A DNA stretch of 64,000 bases from Bdellovibrionaceae bacterium UBA2339 (GTDB lineage: Bacteria > Bdellovibrionota > Bdellovibrionia > Bdellovibrionales > JAMPXM01), in NCBI GenBank assembly GCA_002344785.1, contig DDUL01000035.1:71297-135296 (forward strand), given 5' to 3'. The notes beneath the pieces are model-generated. The model was given only the letters and a program-made list of their open reading frames with translations, ran no database searches and had not been told where the DNA came from. Made by a program: the position numbers and the translations under genes. Below are positions 42,220 to 51,400 of this stretch, piece after piece; within the stretch, counting starts at the first letter, position 1; each line of letters opens with the position of its first letter.

Positions 42220-42764
42220 GCGAGGGCCCCTATCAGTTTCATGATCGGCGAGGCCTGCCAAAGGCCTCGCTCTATCGCGAACTGCAGCTGGAGTTCTCGG
42301 GCCTTGTCGGCCCCCGATGGCTCGCCAACTGCGCCAATCTCACAAGCCTCATCTATCATCACGTGCCGGATCTCAATTGGGCGGGCTTTTACTTTGTCGA
42401 CGAGTTGGCGAACACAGCCTCACATCTCCGCCTCGGCCCATTTCACGGCCTGCCCGCCTGCCTCGACATTCAATTTTCGCGCGGCGTATGCGGAGCCGCG
42501 GCCCGCACGCGTGAAATTCAAATCGTTCCGGATGTGGAGCAGTTCCCTGGTCACATTGCCTGCGACGCCAGGTCACGCAGTGAAATCGTGATTCCCTTGC
42601 TCCTCCATCGCGGCCAAGCCGACGAAAAACTTCTCGGCGTCTTGGACCTCGACTCTCCTCTTCCCAATCGCTTTGATAATGTGGATGCTGAGGGCCTCAA
42701 GATCCTCGTTGATCTTCTCATGGAGAAATCAAAGTGGCCGTCGCATTGGTCCGACGCATTTTAA
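42216..42764 (+). CDS. msrC: free methionine-(R)-sulfoxide reductase (GAF domain)
   Basis: 182 residues. GTG 42216 overlaps the protease stop. The GAF-fold fRMsr pattern is complete: LNWAGFYFVD, LRLGPFHGLPACLDIQFSRG, VCGAAARTRE and FPGHIACDARSRSEIVIPLL. Cys82, Cys92 and Cys116 have the same spacing as the catalytic Cys84, Cys94 and Cys118 of the E. coli enzyme. It reduces free Met-R-sulfoxide using thioredoxin. Cotranscription with a protease hints at oxidative repair of amino acids released by proteolysis, which is inference. Confidence 0.9.
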   Translation: MSEGPYQFHDRRGLPKASLYRELQLEFSGLVGPRWLANCANLTSLIYHHVPDLNWAGFYFVDELANTASHLRLGPFHGLPACLDIQFSRGVCGAAARTREIQIVPDVEQFPGHIACDARSRSEIVIPLLLHRGQADEKLLGVLDLDSPLPNRFDNVDAEGLKILVDLLMEKSKWPSHWSDAF

Positions 42765-43789
42765 ATCAAAGCCTCAGGTCGCGACCTCAAGTCGCGGCGC
42801 TGATCGCGTCTCTAGCATTACATGCGACGTTGATTTTCTTGTTTCAGACCCTCAAGCCGACGCCAGAGCCGCAACCTCTGGAATTGACCTTTGCCGCCGT
42901 CGAATCTGCGACCTCAGCGATTCACCCACGCCAGCAATCTTCACCCGCACAGCGCGGCGATTCGCGCAAGCTGCCCACGCAGTTTGGCCTGCACTCCGCC
43001 GCTCAGCGCGCGGAGAAGTGGAATCGCGCCGCTCAAGACGGCGACATCGCCGTGCACACCACCAATTCGAACGACGGTACTGCCGATCCTTGGCTCGCGG
43101 TCGAGGCCGCAGGCCACGGCTACTCTTCCGCCGTCCAGTACGGCAACGCCATGGGCCTGCAGCAAACTCTCGAATCCCTGCACTTCTTCCAGGCCCTGCA
43201 CCGGCGCATCGACGGCCACCTCGTGTATCCCGATGACTTCGCCCGACATCGCATCGAAGGCCAAGTGCGCATCGAAGCCGAACTCGCACAAGATGGCCGC
43301 CTACTTCGCTTCACTTCTTTCAATTCGGAAGATCGCGTGTTGCCGGCTTACCTCATGGCGCTGCTCACGCAAGTTCTTGAGAAGCCACTTCGCCCGCAGG
43401 AGCAAGCTCCGCACCCGCGCGTCCACGTCGCTTTCGACTTTGATTTCCGCACGCGCTTACTCGGCATGCCGGAAAACCCCGCGCCGATCGGCGCGCAGAA
43501 AAATCACCTGCGCTTCGCGCGCGATGCGATCGTCCCCTCTCGCCTTGAGGAAAAGATCCACGAAGTCTTCACGCACTACATTCCGCCCGTCATTCCCATC
43601 CCCGGTGGCGTCTACATCGACTTTGTGTTGGCCTACGAGTACGTGAACAATCTCATCGAAGGCGCACCCACCGAGTCCGACGCCCGCCAAGCCCGCATCG
43701 AAGACTTGCACGAGCGCTTGCGCTCGACACTACGTCAGTCGCGGCAGCGCGCGCCCAATGAGTCGCCGACACCTCAACCAGAGTCCTGA
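42734..43789 (+). CDS. TonB-like protein with N-terminal membrane anchor
   Basis: 351 residues. GTG 42734, overlapping the reductase gene by 31 bases, has AGAAA upstream. One membrane helix (AALIASLALHATLIFLFQTL, about 20-40) is followed by a Pro-rich linker (KPTPEPQPLEL), like TonB. A TonB_C-like stretch (IEGQVRIEAELAQDGRLLRF, about 170-220) follows, then ~120 residues with no clear match. No exbB or exbD genes are nearby, so energy coupling is uncertain; it may instead be a TonB-fold envelope protein. Confidence 0.7.
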   Translation: MAVALVRRILNQSLRSRPQVAALIASLALHATLIFLFQTLKPTPEPQPLELTFAAVESATSAIHPRQQSSPAQRGDSRKLPTQFGLHSAAQRAEKWNRAAQDGDIAVHTTNSNDGTADPWLAVEAAGHGYSSAVQYGNAMGLQQTLESLHFFQALHRRIDGHLVYPDDFARHRIEGQVRIEAELAQDGRLLRFTSFNSEDRVLPAYLMALLTQVLEKPLRPQEQAPHPRVHVAFDFDFRTRLLGMPENPAPIGAQKNHLRFARDAIVPSRLEEKIHEVFTHYIPPVIPIPGGVYIDFVLAYEYVNNLIEGAPTESDARQARIEDLHERLRSTLRQSRQRAPNESPTPQPES

Positions 43790-43892
43790 GACTTGCGCTC
43801 ACCGCAGATCGCCCACCGACCTAAGTCTGAATTTCGTCCCGATCTTCGCGCCTCACAAATCTCTCAGCACTGATCTTCCGTAAGATAGAGTG

Positions 43893-44669
43893 ATGCTTCG
43901 AAAACACGACAGCGCGAGGGTCGGCCTATCGGCCCTTGCTGCGATCATCATGCTTTCGGCTTTGCTCTCCTCCTGCGCGCCGCCCTCGCAGAACGTGTCT
44001 TCCATTTCAGAAAAGGAAGATCCGCTCGCTGGCCCGATCGAAGACTATCCGGATCTCCCGCCGATCCCCACCGACGAATGGCCGCAAAGTGTTCCGGCTC
44101 CCGCATGGGAAACCTCGCGCCCCGAGGCTCGCGACTGGTCGCTCTTCGTCGCCAAGTTCGTGCGCGAGTCCACACCCAACTTGCTCGAAGGCTCAGCCGA
44201 CATCGCCGAGCTCTGCCCCAACTACGCTCGGCTCGATGCGCGAAGCCGCGCGGCCTTTTGGGCCCACTTCATATCGTCCGTCGCCTACTACGAAAGCGGC
44301 TGGAAACCGACCACGCGCTTTCATGAATCGACCATGGGTACAGACCCCGTCACCGGCCAGCCGGTGTACAGCGAAGGCTTGCTGCAACTCTCTTATCAAG
44401 ATGTGCGACCTTACCCGTTCTGCAATGAGTTCGACTGGTCCACCGACCGCCGTCTCTCGCCCACAGATCCACGCAAAACGATTTTTCACCCGCTCAAGAA
44501 TCTCCGCTGCGGCTTGCTCATCATGAACCGCCAAGTCGAGCGCCGAAATCGCATACTGCTGGAGTCCGGAGTGTACTGGGCCGTGCTGAAAATCGGCGGC
44601 CGCTACAGCAAGATCTCGCAGATCCAAGCGACCACGCGCAAACTGCCGATCTGCGCGAAGGCGAACTGA
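43893..44669 (+). CDS. lipoprotein with transglycosylase-like domain
   Basis: 258 residues from ATG 43893. Signal with lipobox LLSSC, then an acidic Pro-rich linker. The domain from about 95 resembles an SLT lysozyme-like fold: FISSVAYYESGWKPTTRFHE (the Glu in YESGW is a candidate catalytic residue), SEGLLQLSYQDV in place of the usual GLMQ, and Cys pairs (PFCNEFD, LRCGLLIM). It would cleave peptidoglycan glycan strands in the envelope. Divergent enough that activity is not certain. Confidence 0.75.
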   Translation: MLRKHDSARVGLSALAAIIMLSALLSSCAPPSQNVSSISEKEDPLAGPIEDYPDLPPIPTDEWPQSVPAPAWETSRPEARDWSLFVAKFVRESTPNLLEGSADIAELCPNYARLDARSRAAFWAHFISSVAYYESGWKPTTRFHESTMGTDPVTGQPVYSEGLLQLSYQDVRPYPFCNEFDWSTDRRLSPTDPRKTIFHPLKNLRCGLLIMNRQVERRNRILLESGVYWAVLKIGGRYSKISQIQATTRKLPICAKAN

Positions 44670-44784
44670 AATCCGCGGCGCCGAGAAAGCCCCGCGTCAG
44701 ACACATCAAGAAATTCATCGTGAGATTCGGCCGAAGTGGCCGCGCTCGAGTCGTGCCGACCAAAGCACAACTCAGGGGAAAAAA

Positions 44785-44860
44785 TGGTAGGCGCTAAGGG
44801 ACTCGAACCCCTGACCCATACCTTGTAAGGGTATTGCTCTACCAACTGAGCTAAGCGCCT
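44785..44860 (-). tRNA. tRNA-Val (anticodon UAC)
   Basis: On the minus strand the cloverleaf is complete: acceptor AGGCGCT/AGCGCCT, D-arm GCTC-AGTTGGTA-GAGC, anticodon stem ATACC-CTTACAA-GGTAT with anticodon TAC in the loop, and T-arm AGGGG-TTCGAGT-CCCTT. Discriminator A and an encoded CCA follow, then six Ts. Anticodon UAC reads valine GUA codons. Confidence 0.97.
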
Positions 44861-44900
44861 AACGAAAACTCTGACGAATTCAAATCGTCCGCGAGAACGC

Positions 44901-45581
44901 TCACTGCTGTGAGCGTCGTCGTGCCGCTTCCGCTTGTGCAGCGGCCTCGGCCTCTTGCTGCTGACGAATCAAAGCCGGCAGCGAGAGAGTCGAGATTTTA
45001 CGGATTGGCAGATGAATGTCATCTGCTTCTGTGCCGTTGAACGGACGAATTGTGATCACATTGACGATGCGTGCGCGAACTTTGGGCGTCGCCTTCGTCT
45101 TGTACTGGCGGATGAAGACCATGTAGTTCACCGAACCCGAAGTCATCGCCGCGCGCACCATGGTGTCGTTTGAAGCCGCCAATCCAGTTCCCTCAGCCGT
45201 CACTCGCATCGACTTCTGGTCAAAGGCCAAAACTTCCAGCAATTTTTTGCGCTGACAGTCCGTCTTCACTTCAAAGCTGAAGTAAACCTGTGTGCCGTCC
45301 GGCAGGCTGCCCGTCCAAATGCCCTCGATGCTGGCCCACGGGAAGGGTTGCAAAGCATCCAACGGAAATGGACCAACAGGGTCCGTGCCCAAGCGCGATG
45401 CGCCCGAAGCCGGAGAAGTTGGGTAAACTGCGGGCGCCGCCGCACAAGGCAGACTGGGCGCAGCCGAAGCCGGTGTCGAAGTCGCGTCGTAAACCATCAG
45501 CGCGACGGCGAAAGTGCAGAGTGTCTGCATCACCACTTTTAGACTGAATGTCGATGAGGCGTTCAAGTTCCCCTCCCTCAT
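44901..45581 (-). CDS. exported protein translationally coupled to the TPR regulator
   Basis: 226 residues. Its ATG (45581) overlaps the stop codon of the regulator gene as TAATG, a coupling signal. A GGGAGGGG stretch just inside the frame means a TTG at 45566 could be the real start. A signal peptide follows (VVMQTLCTFAVALMVYD to PASAA). Middle: ASIEGIWTGSLPDGTQVYFS, a beta-type domain with two Cys. The C-terminus is a charged helix (QQQEAEAAAQAEAARRRSQQ). Function unknown. Confidence 0.8.
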   Translation of the reverse strand: MREGNLNASSTFSLKVVMQTLCTFAVALMVYDATSTPASAAPSLPCAAAPAVYPTSPASGASRLGTDPVGPFPLDALQPFPWASIEGIWTGSLPDGTQVYFSFEVKTDCQRKKLLEVLAFDQKSMRVTAEGTGLAASNDTMVRAAMTSGSVNYMVFIRQYKTKATPKVRARIVNVITIRPFNGTEADDIHLPIRKISTLSLPALIRQQQEAEAAAQAEAARRRSQQ

Positions 45582-46780
45582 TACTGCTCCAGTAGCACTT
45601 TCGTGTTCTTGTTCAGGTAGTAACCGTTTTTCGCGCGGAAAATGTAGCGCGGCTTTTCATAGTCCGGCTCAATCAATTTCCGCAGACGCTTGATCGTCAC
45701 GTAGATCTTATTGTCGTGGATCGCCGGATCATAATCCTGCTTCCACACCTGCTTCACCAACTGCTCCTTGGAGTAGACCTCGCCCGGATGCCGCATGAAC
45801 AAGCGAAGCATGTCGAGCAAGATGAACTGATTCTTGAAGTCCACGCGACCCTTTTTGCGCTCCAACACCGAGTGCGAACCTGCATCGAAGATCAAGTCGT
45901 AGTCCTCTTTCGAGGTCACGCCCAAGTCGGCGAGCTGCTGATCGATGTGGCGGCTCAAGTACTTGAGGTTCGCCGGATCCGCCGACTTCTTCGCAAGCTT
46001 GAAATACATACGGGCCATGTCGAGTTCGCCCGAATCGCGATAAGTCGCGGCCGTCGAATACAGAAGCTGCAAGTAAAGATACAAATTCTTTTCTTCGCGA
46101 AGCAGATCGTAGCAGTCCCAGAAAATTTCCAGCGCCTGATCGAACTTCTTCATCTTGCGCAAGATATTGCCGTTGATCATCTGGCTCGAAATCTTGATCT
46201 CGCGAAGTGGCAGAACCTGGAAAAAGACCTGAAGATTATAAATTTCTTTGAGCGCTTCCGCTGTGCGATCCAGCGAGTAGTAAGTCACGGCCAGGCCGTT
46301 GATCGCGTAGCAAATGTCAGCTTTCGAGTCCGAAGCCAGCGCGATCGCCAGCGACTTCTGGAAGTAATCCAGCGCCACGTCGAACTGACCTTTGTAAGAC
46401 GCGCAGATGCCAAGCGTGTAGTAAGTCTTGGCGTTGAGCTCGAAGCCTTCTTTCAACACCAAGTCTTGCAGTGCCTCTTTGGTCGCGTTGATGGCAGCGA
46501 CGTCCTCGCGCTCCGCATACATGCGCAGCAGGTGATTTTGGCACTTCAAATATTTTTCGTATTCGCGAACACGAAAAGCTTCGTCAGCGGCGCCGCGATA
46601 CTTCTGAATCGCAACTTCAAAATCGCAGCGTTCATAATAGAGTTTCGCCAACTCCATTTGCGCTTCGATTCCCGACGTCGCGCTCGACAAGATCGCACCA
46701 GCCGCCGCCACAGACGAGGATTCCGGCGTCGTCGTGAGATCATTTTTTAAATCTGAATTTAAATTATCTAATTCTGACAT
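45581..46780 (-). CDS. TPR protein with C-terminal OmpR-type winged helix
   Basis: 399 residues, cytoplasmic. Residues ~40-290 form TPR repeats (LAKLYYERCDFEVAIQKYRG, YYTLGICASYKGQFDVALDY, and others). The C-terminal ~95 residues form a Trans_reg_C-like domain: LLDMLRLFMRHPGEVYSKEQ, LVKQVWKQDYDP, KIYVTIKRLRKLIE and FRAKNGYYLN. This is a one-component regulator in which the TPRs likely bind a peptide or protein. Followed by a coupled exported-protein gene. Part of a regulator style I associate with Bdellovibrio-type genomes. Confidence 0.87.
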   Translation of the reverse strand: MSELDNLNSDLKNDLTTTPESSSVAAAGAILSSATSGIEAQMELAKLYYERCDFEVAIQKYRGAADEAFRVREYEKYLKCQNHLLRMYAEREDVAAINATKEALQDLVLKEGFELNAKTYYTLGICASYKGQFDVALDYFQKSLAIALASDSKADICYAINGLAVTYYSLDRTAEALKEIYNLQVFFQVLPLREIKISSQMINGNILRKMKKFDQALEIFWDCYDLLREEKNLYLYLQLLYSTAATYRDSGELDMARMYFKLAKKSADPANLKYLSRHIDQQLADLGVTSKEDYDLIFDAGSHSVLERKKGRVDFKNQFILLDMLRLFMRHPGEVYSKEQLVKQVWKQDYDPAIHDNKIYVTIKRLRKLIEPDYEKPRYIFRAKNGYYLNKNTKVLLEQ

Positions 46781-46990
46781 AGCTCTCTGACGTAACTTTC
46801 AGACTGAGAAAATCTCGATCTTAAAACATCTGTCGGGCGGATGCCCACGTTCTGGCACTGGCTTGAGTTGGCGTCAACACAGGCGGTGCAGCGCCGCCAT
46901 TTTGTTCGAAAATCCGCGAAAATCGCGGGACCATGTAAGTTTTAGAATGGCCTGTGGCTCAGCGAGTCAGCGACCGCAAATCGACAAAAG

Positions 46991-48517
46991 TTAGCGACAA
47001 CTGTAGCGGCCGGGGTCGCGCTGCCGATACCAGTGGCAGAGCTGCCGCGCCATCAACTCATTGCCGAACACATTGAGATGCGCATCGACATCGCCGCCAA
47101 TTTCTAAAAATAGCTTAGGAAACGGCACTTTAAGATGATGGGCCGAGCGCCGCAAATAAGTGGCCGAGTCAATGAACTCAACACCCGTCTCGGTCGAGAT
47201 CTGCTTCAAAATTGTGTCGACTCGGCGGCTCTGACCCGAAGTCGAAATCGGGTAACCGTGAAGGATCGGGCGGCCACCGGCCTCGCGCGCAATTCGCAAC
47301 ATGTCCAAAGTGTCTCGCTTGATCCACGCTTCAATGTCTTCGAATTCACCGACTTTGACCCCCAAGCGGGCGAGCTCGCCGCGAATTTCATCCACGGCAC
47401 CTTCCACCTTCAACTCTTGCTGAATCCAACTCGCCACCTGTGACCAACTGAGCGACGGATAGGGATTGAGAGCCATGCTTTCGCGAAAAACTTCGAGCGG
47501 TCGAGTCTGGGGATTTTCGCGATGTCGAACCACGAACGCGCGCGCCATGCAGAGCGGGTCATAGCCGCAATACTTTTCGAGAATGCGATCGTCGCCAGGC
47601 TGCCAGCGCTCCAACTCGGCTCGAAGCGAAATCATGTAAGTGCCTCGAGCCCGCATGGCCGTCGTGATTTCCTCGCGTTCGCGTCGCGGAATCGCCCGCC
47701 AAACTTCGCGAGACGCTTTGCCCGACTTGAAAAGATACGCGACGAAGTACGACCACTTGTCGTCCTGCCAATCCACATTCGTCGGCAGCGCACCGCCAAG
47801 TTCCACAAGACCAATTTGGGCCAGCGACATGCGCTTGGGATCTTTGAGCAGAGCTTGAAAAGCTTCGCGCGCTTCGGCCACAGGCGCAGGTGGCATCTGT
47901 CCGCTCTCAGTGCGAAGCAGGCGATTGAGACCGCCGATCTCCACGCCAAGGCCCAACCATTTCAGTCGCGCGGCCTCGGAGTCCCGAGGCACGCCTTCAA
48001 ACACCGTCGATTGGCCGAAGCCCGCAAAGCGCGCTTCACCAGAAAGTGTGCGCCCGAGCAAATCCCAGAACTTAAGAAGCTTCGGCCGCCAAGCGGAATC
48101 ACCATCGGCTCTATGTTCGTCATCGGCGTGCGGGATGAGATTCCAAAAGTTGGCCTCGCCCACCATCAAAAACACTTCGCGATTTTTCAGTGCCGCTAGG
48201 TGATGCTTCATCACGTTCTTCAGGCGCCAAGTGTCGCCGTTCACTCGGCCGAGATTTAGACCACGCACTGGGCGATCGCCGACCCAGAGCATGTCACTCA
48301 GTTGCTCGCAGTAGGTGCGGCCTACGGCCTCGCCCACGCCGGCTGTGTGCGAGTTTCCAACACAGACATAATCGTAATCGCCGGTCATCGGCGTGAGGTC
48401 TTCGTCTTCCGGTGAGGCTGTGGCACGCAGGGCGACTTCGAGCACGACGGCCAGAGTGAATGTTCCCAAAGCCAGGGCCATGAGGCGCCGACGCATGCGG
48501 CTTTGTGGTGCGGTCAT
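46991..48517 (-). CDS. membrane-anchored SGNH/GDSL-like hydrolase
   Basis: 508 residues. An N-terminal anchor (LMALALGTFTLAVVLEVALR) precedes the SGNH blocks: CVGNSHTAGVGE (block I, Ser), LGRVNGDTW (block II, Gly), MVGEANFWN (block III, Asn) and C-terminal VDAHLNVFGNELMA (block V, Asp-x-x-His variant DAHLN). The family removes acyl groups from glycans or lipids. A large insertion of about 200 residues separates blocks III and V. The substrate is unknown; a peptidoglycan or surface polysaccharide deacetylase role is possible. Confidence 0.82.
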   Translation of the reverse strand: MTAPQSRMRRRLMALALGTFTLAVVLEVALRATASPEDEDLTPMTGDYDYVCVGNSHTAGVGEAVGRTYCEQLSDMLWVGDRPVRGLNLGRVNGDTWRLKNVMKHHLAALKNREVFLMVGEANFWNLIPHADDEHRADGDSAWRPKLLKFWDLLGRTLSGEARFAGFGQSTVFEGVPRDSEAARLKWLGLGVEIGGLNRLLRTESGQMPPAPVAEAREAFQALLKDPKRMSLAQIGLVELGGALPTNVDWQDDKWSYFVAYLFKSGKASREVWRAIPRREREEITTAMRARGTYMISLRAELERWQPGDDRILEKYCGYDPLCMARAFVVRHRENPQTRPLEVFRESMALNPYPSLSWSQVASWIQQELKVEGAVDEIRGELARLGVKVGEFEDIEAWIKRDTLDMLRIAREAGGRPILHGYPISTSGQSRRVDTILKQISTETGVEFIDSATYLRRSAHHLKVPFPKLFLEIGGDVDAHLNVFGNELMARQLCHWYRQRDPGRYSCR

Positions 48518-48643
48518 GGTTCCATCATAACCTTGACACTGTGGGAGCTGTCCACGCTTGGGACATTTGCGCTCGCAGATAAAACACTTCTGTAAAGTTT
48601 AAGAAGCTCTGACTTTTCACACGTTCGGAATCGCAGAAAGAGA

Positions 48644-48669
48644 AAAGGGGCGGCATGAGCCACCCCTTT
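48644..48669 (-). terminator. Rho-independent terminator of lon
   Basis: AAAGGGG-C-GGC (48644-48654) pairs with GCC-A-CCCCTTT (48659-48669), one C-A mismatch, 4-base loop. On the minus strand a U-rich tract follows. It lies 24 bases beyond the lon stop. Confidence 0.75.
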
Positions 48670-48692
48670 ATCAAATACATGCGATTGCAGGA

Positions 48693-51215
48693 TCAGTGCG
48701 TTTGCAGCTCATGCCCCGTGTACTGAGGCTTAAGTCCCGAGCCGCGCTCGGCGCGAGTCTTGAAGAGCTCCTTGGGATTCTTGATATCCAGGGCGTTCAC
48801 CAAGACCTGATCCACGTGATCGACCAAAATCACTTTCAAATCTTTCAGAACTTCCTTCGGAATGTCCTTCAGATCTTTTTCATTCTCCTTCGGCACGATC
48901 ACCGTGCGGATTCCACCTCGATGCGCGGCGAGCGTCTTTTCCTTCAAGCCGCCGATCGCCAACACGCGACCTCGAAGCGTCACTTCGCCTGTCATCGCGA
49001 CAACTCGGCGAACTGGAATTTTCAGCACGCTGGAGACGATCGAAGTCGTGATCGCGCAGCCGGCGGACGGGCCGTCTTTGGGGATCGCACCTTCGGGAAC
49101 GTGAATGTGCACGTCGATCTCGCTGAAATAGTCTTTGTCCAAGCCGAACAAAGGTCCTCGCGATCGCACGTAGCTCATCGCGGCCGAGCACGACTCCTTC
49201 ATCACATCGCCAAGTTGGCCTGTGATGGTGAACTTGCCTTTGCCGGGCACAACAGTGACCTCGATCGGCAAGAGGTCGCCACCAACTTCGGTGTACGCCA
49301 TACCGTTGGTCAGACCGATCTCGTTCTCTTCTTCGATCTTTCCGTGCTTGTACTTGTGCGGGCCGAGCAGCTCGACAAGTTTTTTCGGTGTGACGATAAA
49401 GCCCTTGGCGAAGGCCTTGGGCGTTTTGCCTGTCGCCTTTCGCTCCTTGGTTGCGCCGCCAGCTTTGGTTTCTTCCATCGTGCGCTCTTTGATCAAAACC
49501 GTTGCGACTTTGCGGCACACGTTCGCCACTTGGCGCTCGAGATTTCGGACGCCAGCTTCGCGCGTGTAGAACTGAATCAGAGCGCGAATTGTCGCATCGG
49601 GAATAGTGACTTTGTAGTCGGTCAGACCGTGCTGCTTGAGCTGCTTCGGAACCAAATACTTCTTGGCGATATGGAACTTCTCGCTCTCGATGTAGCCCTC
49701 GAGATTGATGACTTCCATCCGATCGAGGAGTGGTCGCGGAATCAGATGCAGCGAGTTCGCTGTCGTCACGAACATCACCTTGGAGAGATCATAATCGACC
49801 TCGAGGTAGTGGTCGTTGAAGGTCGCGTTTTGCTCGGGGTCCAAGACCTCAAGCAGCGCGGACGCCGGATCACCGCGGAAATCGTTCGACATCTTGTCGA
49901 TTTCGTCGAGCAACAAGACCGGATTTCCGGTGTCCACTTTGCGCAACGCTTGCAGGATCTTGCCTGGCATGGCGCCGACATAAGTTTTTCGGTGACCGCG
50001 GATCTCGGCTTCGTCGCGCACGCCACCTAGCGAGATTCGCGAGAAGTTGCGGTTGAGCGACTTAGCGATAGAGCGCGCGAGCGACGTCTTACCGACACCC
50101 GGAGGACCCACAAGACAAAGGATCGGCCCGCGCATATCCGGCGCGATGGCTTGAACGGCGAGATGCTCCAGGATGCGCTCTTTCACGCGCTCAAGTCCCC
50201 AGTGATCATCGTTCAAAATATCTTCGGCTTTGCGAATGTCGTGTTTGTCGGTGGAGTAGTTGTGCCATGGCAGACCCAACATCCAGTCGATGTAGTTTCG
50301 CACGACTGTCGCTTCGGCGGACATGGGCGACATCATCTTGAGCTTTTTGATTTCCTTGAGGGTCTTTTCGCGCGCCTCATCCGTCATCTTCTTTTTCTTA
50401 GTCTGATCCTCAAGCTCCTGAAGTTCGGCCTGATAGTCGTCCTTCTCGCCGAGCTCTTTCTGAATCGCCTGCATCTGTTCGTTCAGATAGTACTCTTTTT
50501 GCGAGCGCTCCATCTGCTTCTTCACGCGCGTGCGAATCTTCTTTTCCACTTCAAGAATTTCGATCTCGCCCGTCATCATCTCCAACAACTGCTCGAGGCG
50601 TTGCGCGGGATCATTGATCTCCAAAATCTTTTGCTTGTCCTCAAGCTTGAGGTTCAGCTGAGCGGCGATGATATCCGCAAGTTCGCTGGGATTATCGATG
50701 CTCGTGACCTTCATGAGGATTTCGGGCGGAATTCGCTTATTGAGCTTCACGTACTGTTCGAATGTCGACTTCACCGAGCGCGTGAGAGCCTGCGTCTCCA
50801 CCTCTTGCTCTGGGACTTCATTGAGGGGTGTGACCTCGACGGTGAAAAAGCCTTCCGTCTGCACGAAGCGCTCGATCTTCACGCGACGCTTACCTTCGAC
50901 CAAAACCTTCACCGTGCCGTCGGGTAGACGCAGCAACTGAATGATGGTGCCCATCGTGCCGATCTCGTAGATCTCGCCCGGCTCGGGATTGTTGGTTTTC
51001 GCGTCCTTCTGTGCCGACAGAACGATGTCGACTTGTTTGGACATCGCTTCTTCCAAAGCGTTGATGGATTTTTCGCGGCCCACGAAGAGCGGCATCATCA
51101 TGTGCGGAAAGATGATCAGATCTCGCAATGGCAAAAGCGGCAATGTGGCGGTCTCGCCACTGGCCTTCGCGTCCCGCGATTTCTGCTCGGATTTGTTGTC
51201 TTTTTTACCGGACAT
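48693..51215 (-). CDS. lon: ATP-dependent protease Lon
   Basis: 840 residues, slightly longer than the 784 of E. coli. N-terminal LonA domain (TLPLLPLRDLIIFPHMMMPL), coiled coil, AAA+ module with Walker A GPPGVGKTS (about 370) and Walker B LLLDEIDKM, and the protease domain with GPSAGCAI (Ser near 716) and GGLKEKTLAAHRGG (Lys near 759). An extra Lys/Gly-rich insert (about 585-610) follows the AAA+ module, and the C-terminus is extended. GGGGAGG precedes the ATG. Confidence 0.97.
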   Translation of the reverse strand: MSGKKDNKSEQKSRDAKASGETATLPLLPLRDLIIFPHMMMPLFVGREKSINALEEAMSKQVDIVLSAQKDAKTNNPEPGEIYEIGTMGTIIQLLRLPDGTVKVLVEGKRRVKIERFVQTEGFFTVEVTPLNEVPEQEVETQALTRSVKSTFEQYVKLNKRIPPEILMKVTSIDNPSELADIIAAQLNLKLEDKQKILEINDPAQRLEQLLEMMTGEIEILEVEKKIRTRVKKQMERSQKEYYLNEQMQAIQKELGEKDDYQAELQELEDQTKKKKMTDEAREKTLKEIKKLKMMSPMSAEATVVRNYIDWMLGLPWHNYSTDKHDIRKAEDILNDDHWGLERVKERILEHLAVQAIAPDMRGPILCLVGPPGVGKTSLARSIAKSLNRNFSRISLGGVRDEAEIRGHRKTYVGAMPGKILQALRKVDTGNPVLLLDEIDKMSNDFRGDPASALLEVLDPEQNATFNDHYLEVDYDLSKVMFVTTANSLHLIPRPLLDRMEVINLEGYIESEKFHIAKKYLVPKQLKQHGLTDYKVTIPDATIRALIQFYTREAGVRNLERQVANVCRKVATVLIKERTMEETKAGGATKERKATGKTPKAFAKGFIVTPKKLVELLGPHKYKHGKIEEENEIGLTNGMAYTEVGGDLLPIEVTVVPGKGKFTITGQLGDVMKESCSAAMSYVRSRGPLFGLDKDYFSEIDVHIHVPEGAIPKDGPSAGCAITTSIVSSVLKIPVRRVVAMTGEVTLRGRVLAIGGLKEKTLAAHRGGIRTVIVPKENEKDLKDIPKEVLKDLKVILVDHVDQVLVNALDIKNPKELFKTRAERGSGLKPQYTGHELQTH

Positions 51216-51329
51216 GCAAGCCTCCCCTCATGGTGGTCGCGAGGTGCCCACGGCCCCTCACTTTCGATGATGACAGACCCATTTGGCGGAAGCATCGGTG
51301 AATTTTAAATGAGCGGGGGCGCGTCCGGA

Positions 51330-51352
51330 AGGCGGACACTTTCGTCCGGCCT
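51330..51352. terminator. hairpin between DEAD-box gene and lon
   Basis: AGGC-GGAC (51330-51337) pairs with GTCC-G-GCCT (51344-51352) with one bulge. It lies between the end of the helicase gene and the start of lon. No clear T-run, so it may be a weak terminator or part of the lon leader. Confidence 0.3.
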
Positions 51353-51400
51353 CCCGAAGCTTTGGAAATCGACTCCAGAGGGGCTGAGTATAGGAAAAAC

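Noticed and set aside
46854..46870. TGGCAC-n4-TTGAG resembling a sigma-54 promoter
   Set aside because: The -12 element lacks the GC dinucleotide and it points toward the 3' ends of minus-strand genes.
48696..50030. Long frame opposite lon (also 45716-46750 and 23484-24419 opposite other genes)
   Set aside because: Antisense frames opened by the codon bias of the true genes; products are His/Arg/Leu-rich with no family features.
51216..51400. CIRCE or other heat-shock element before lon
   Set aside because: No TTAGCACTC/GAGTGCTAA arms or sigma-32-like pair seen.
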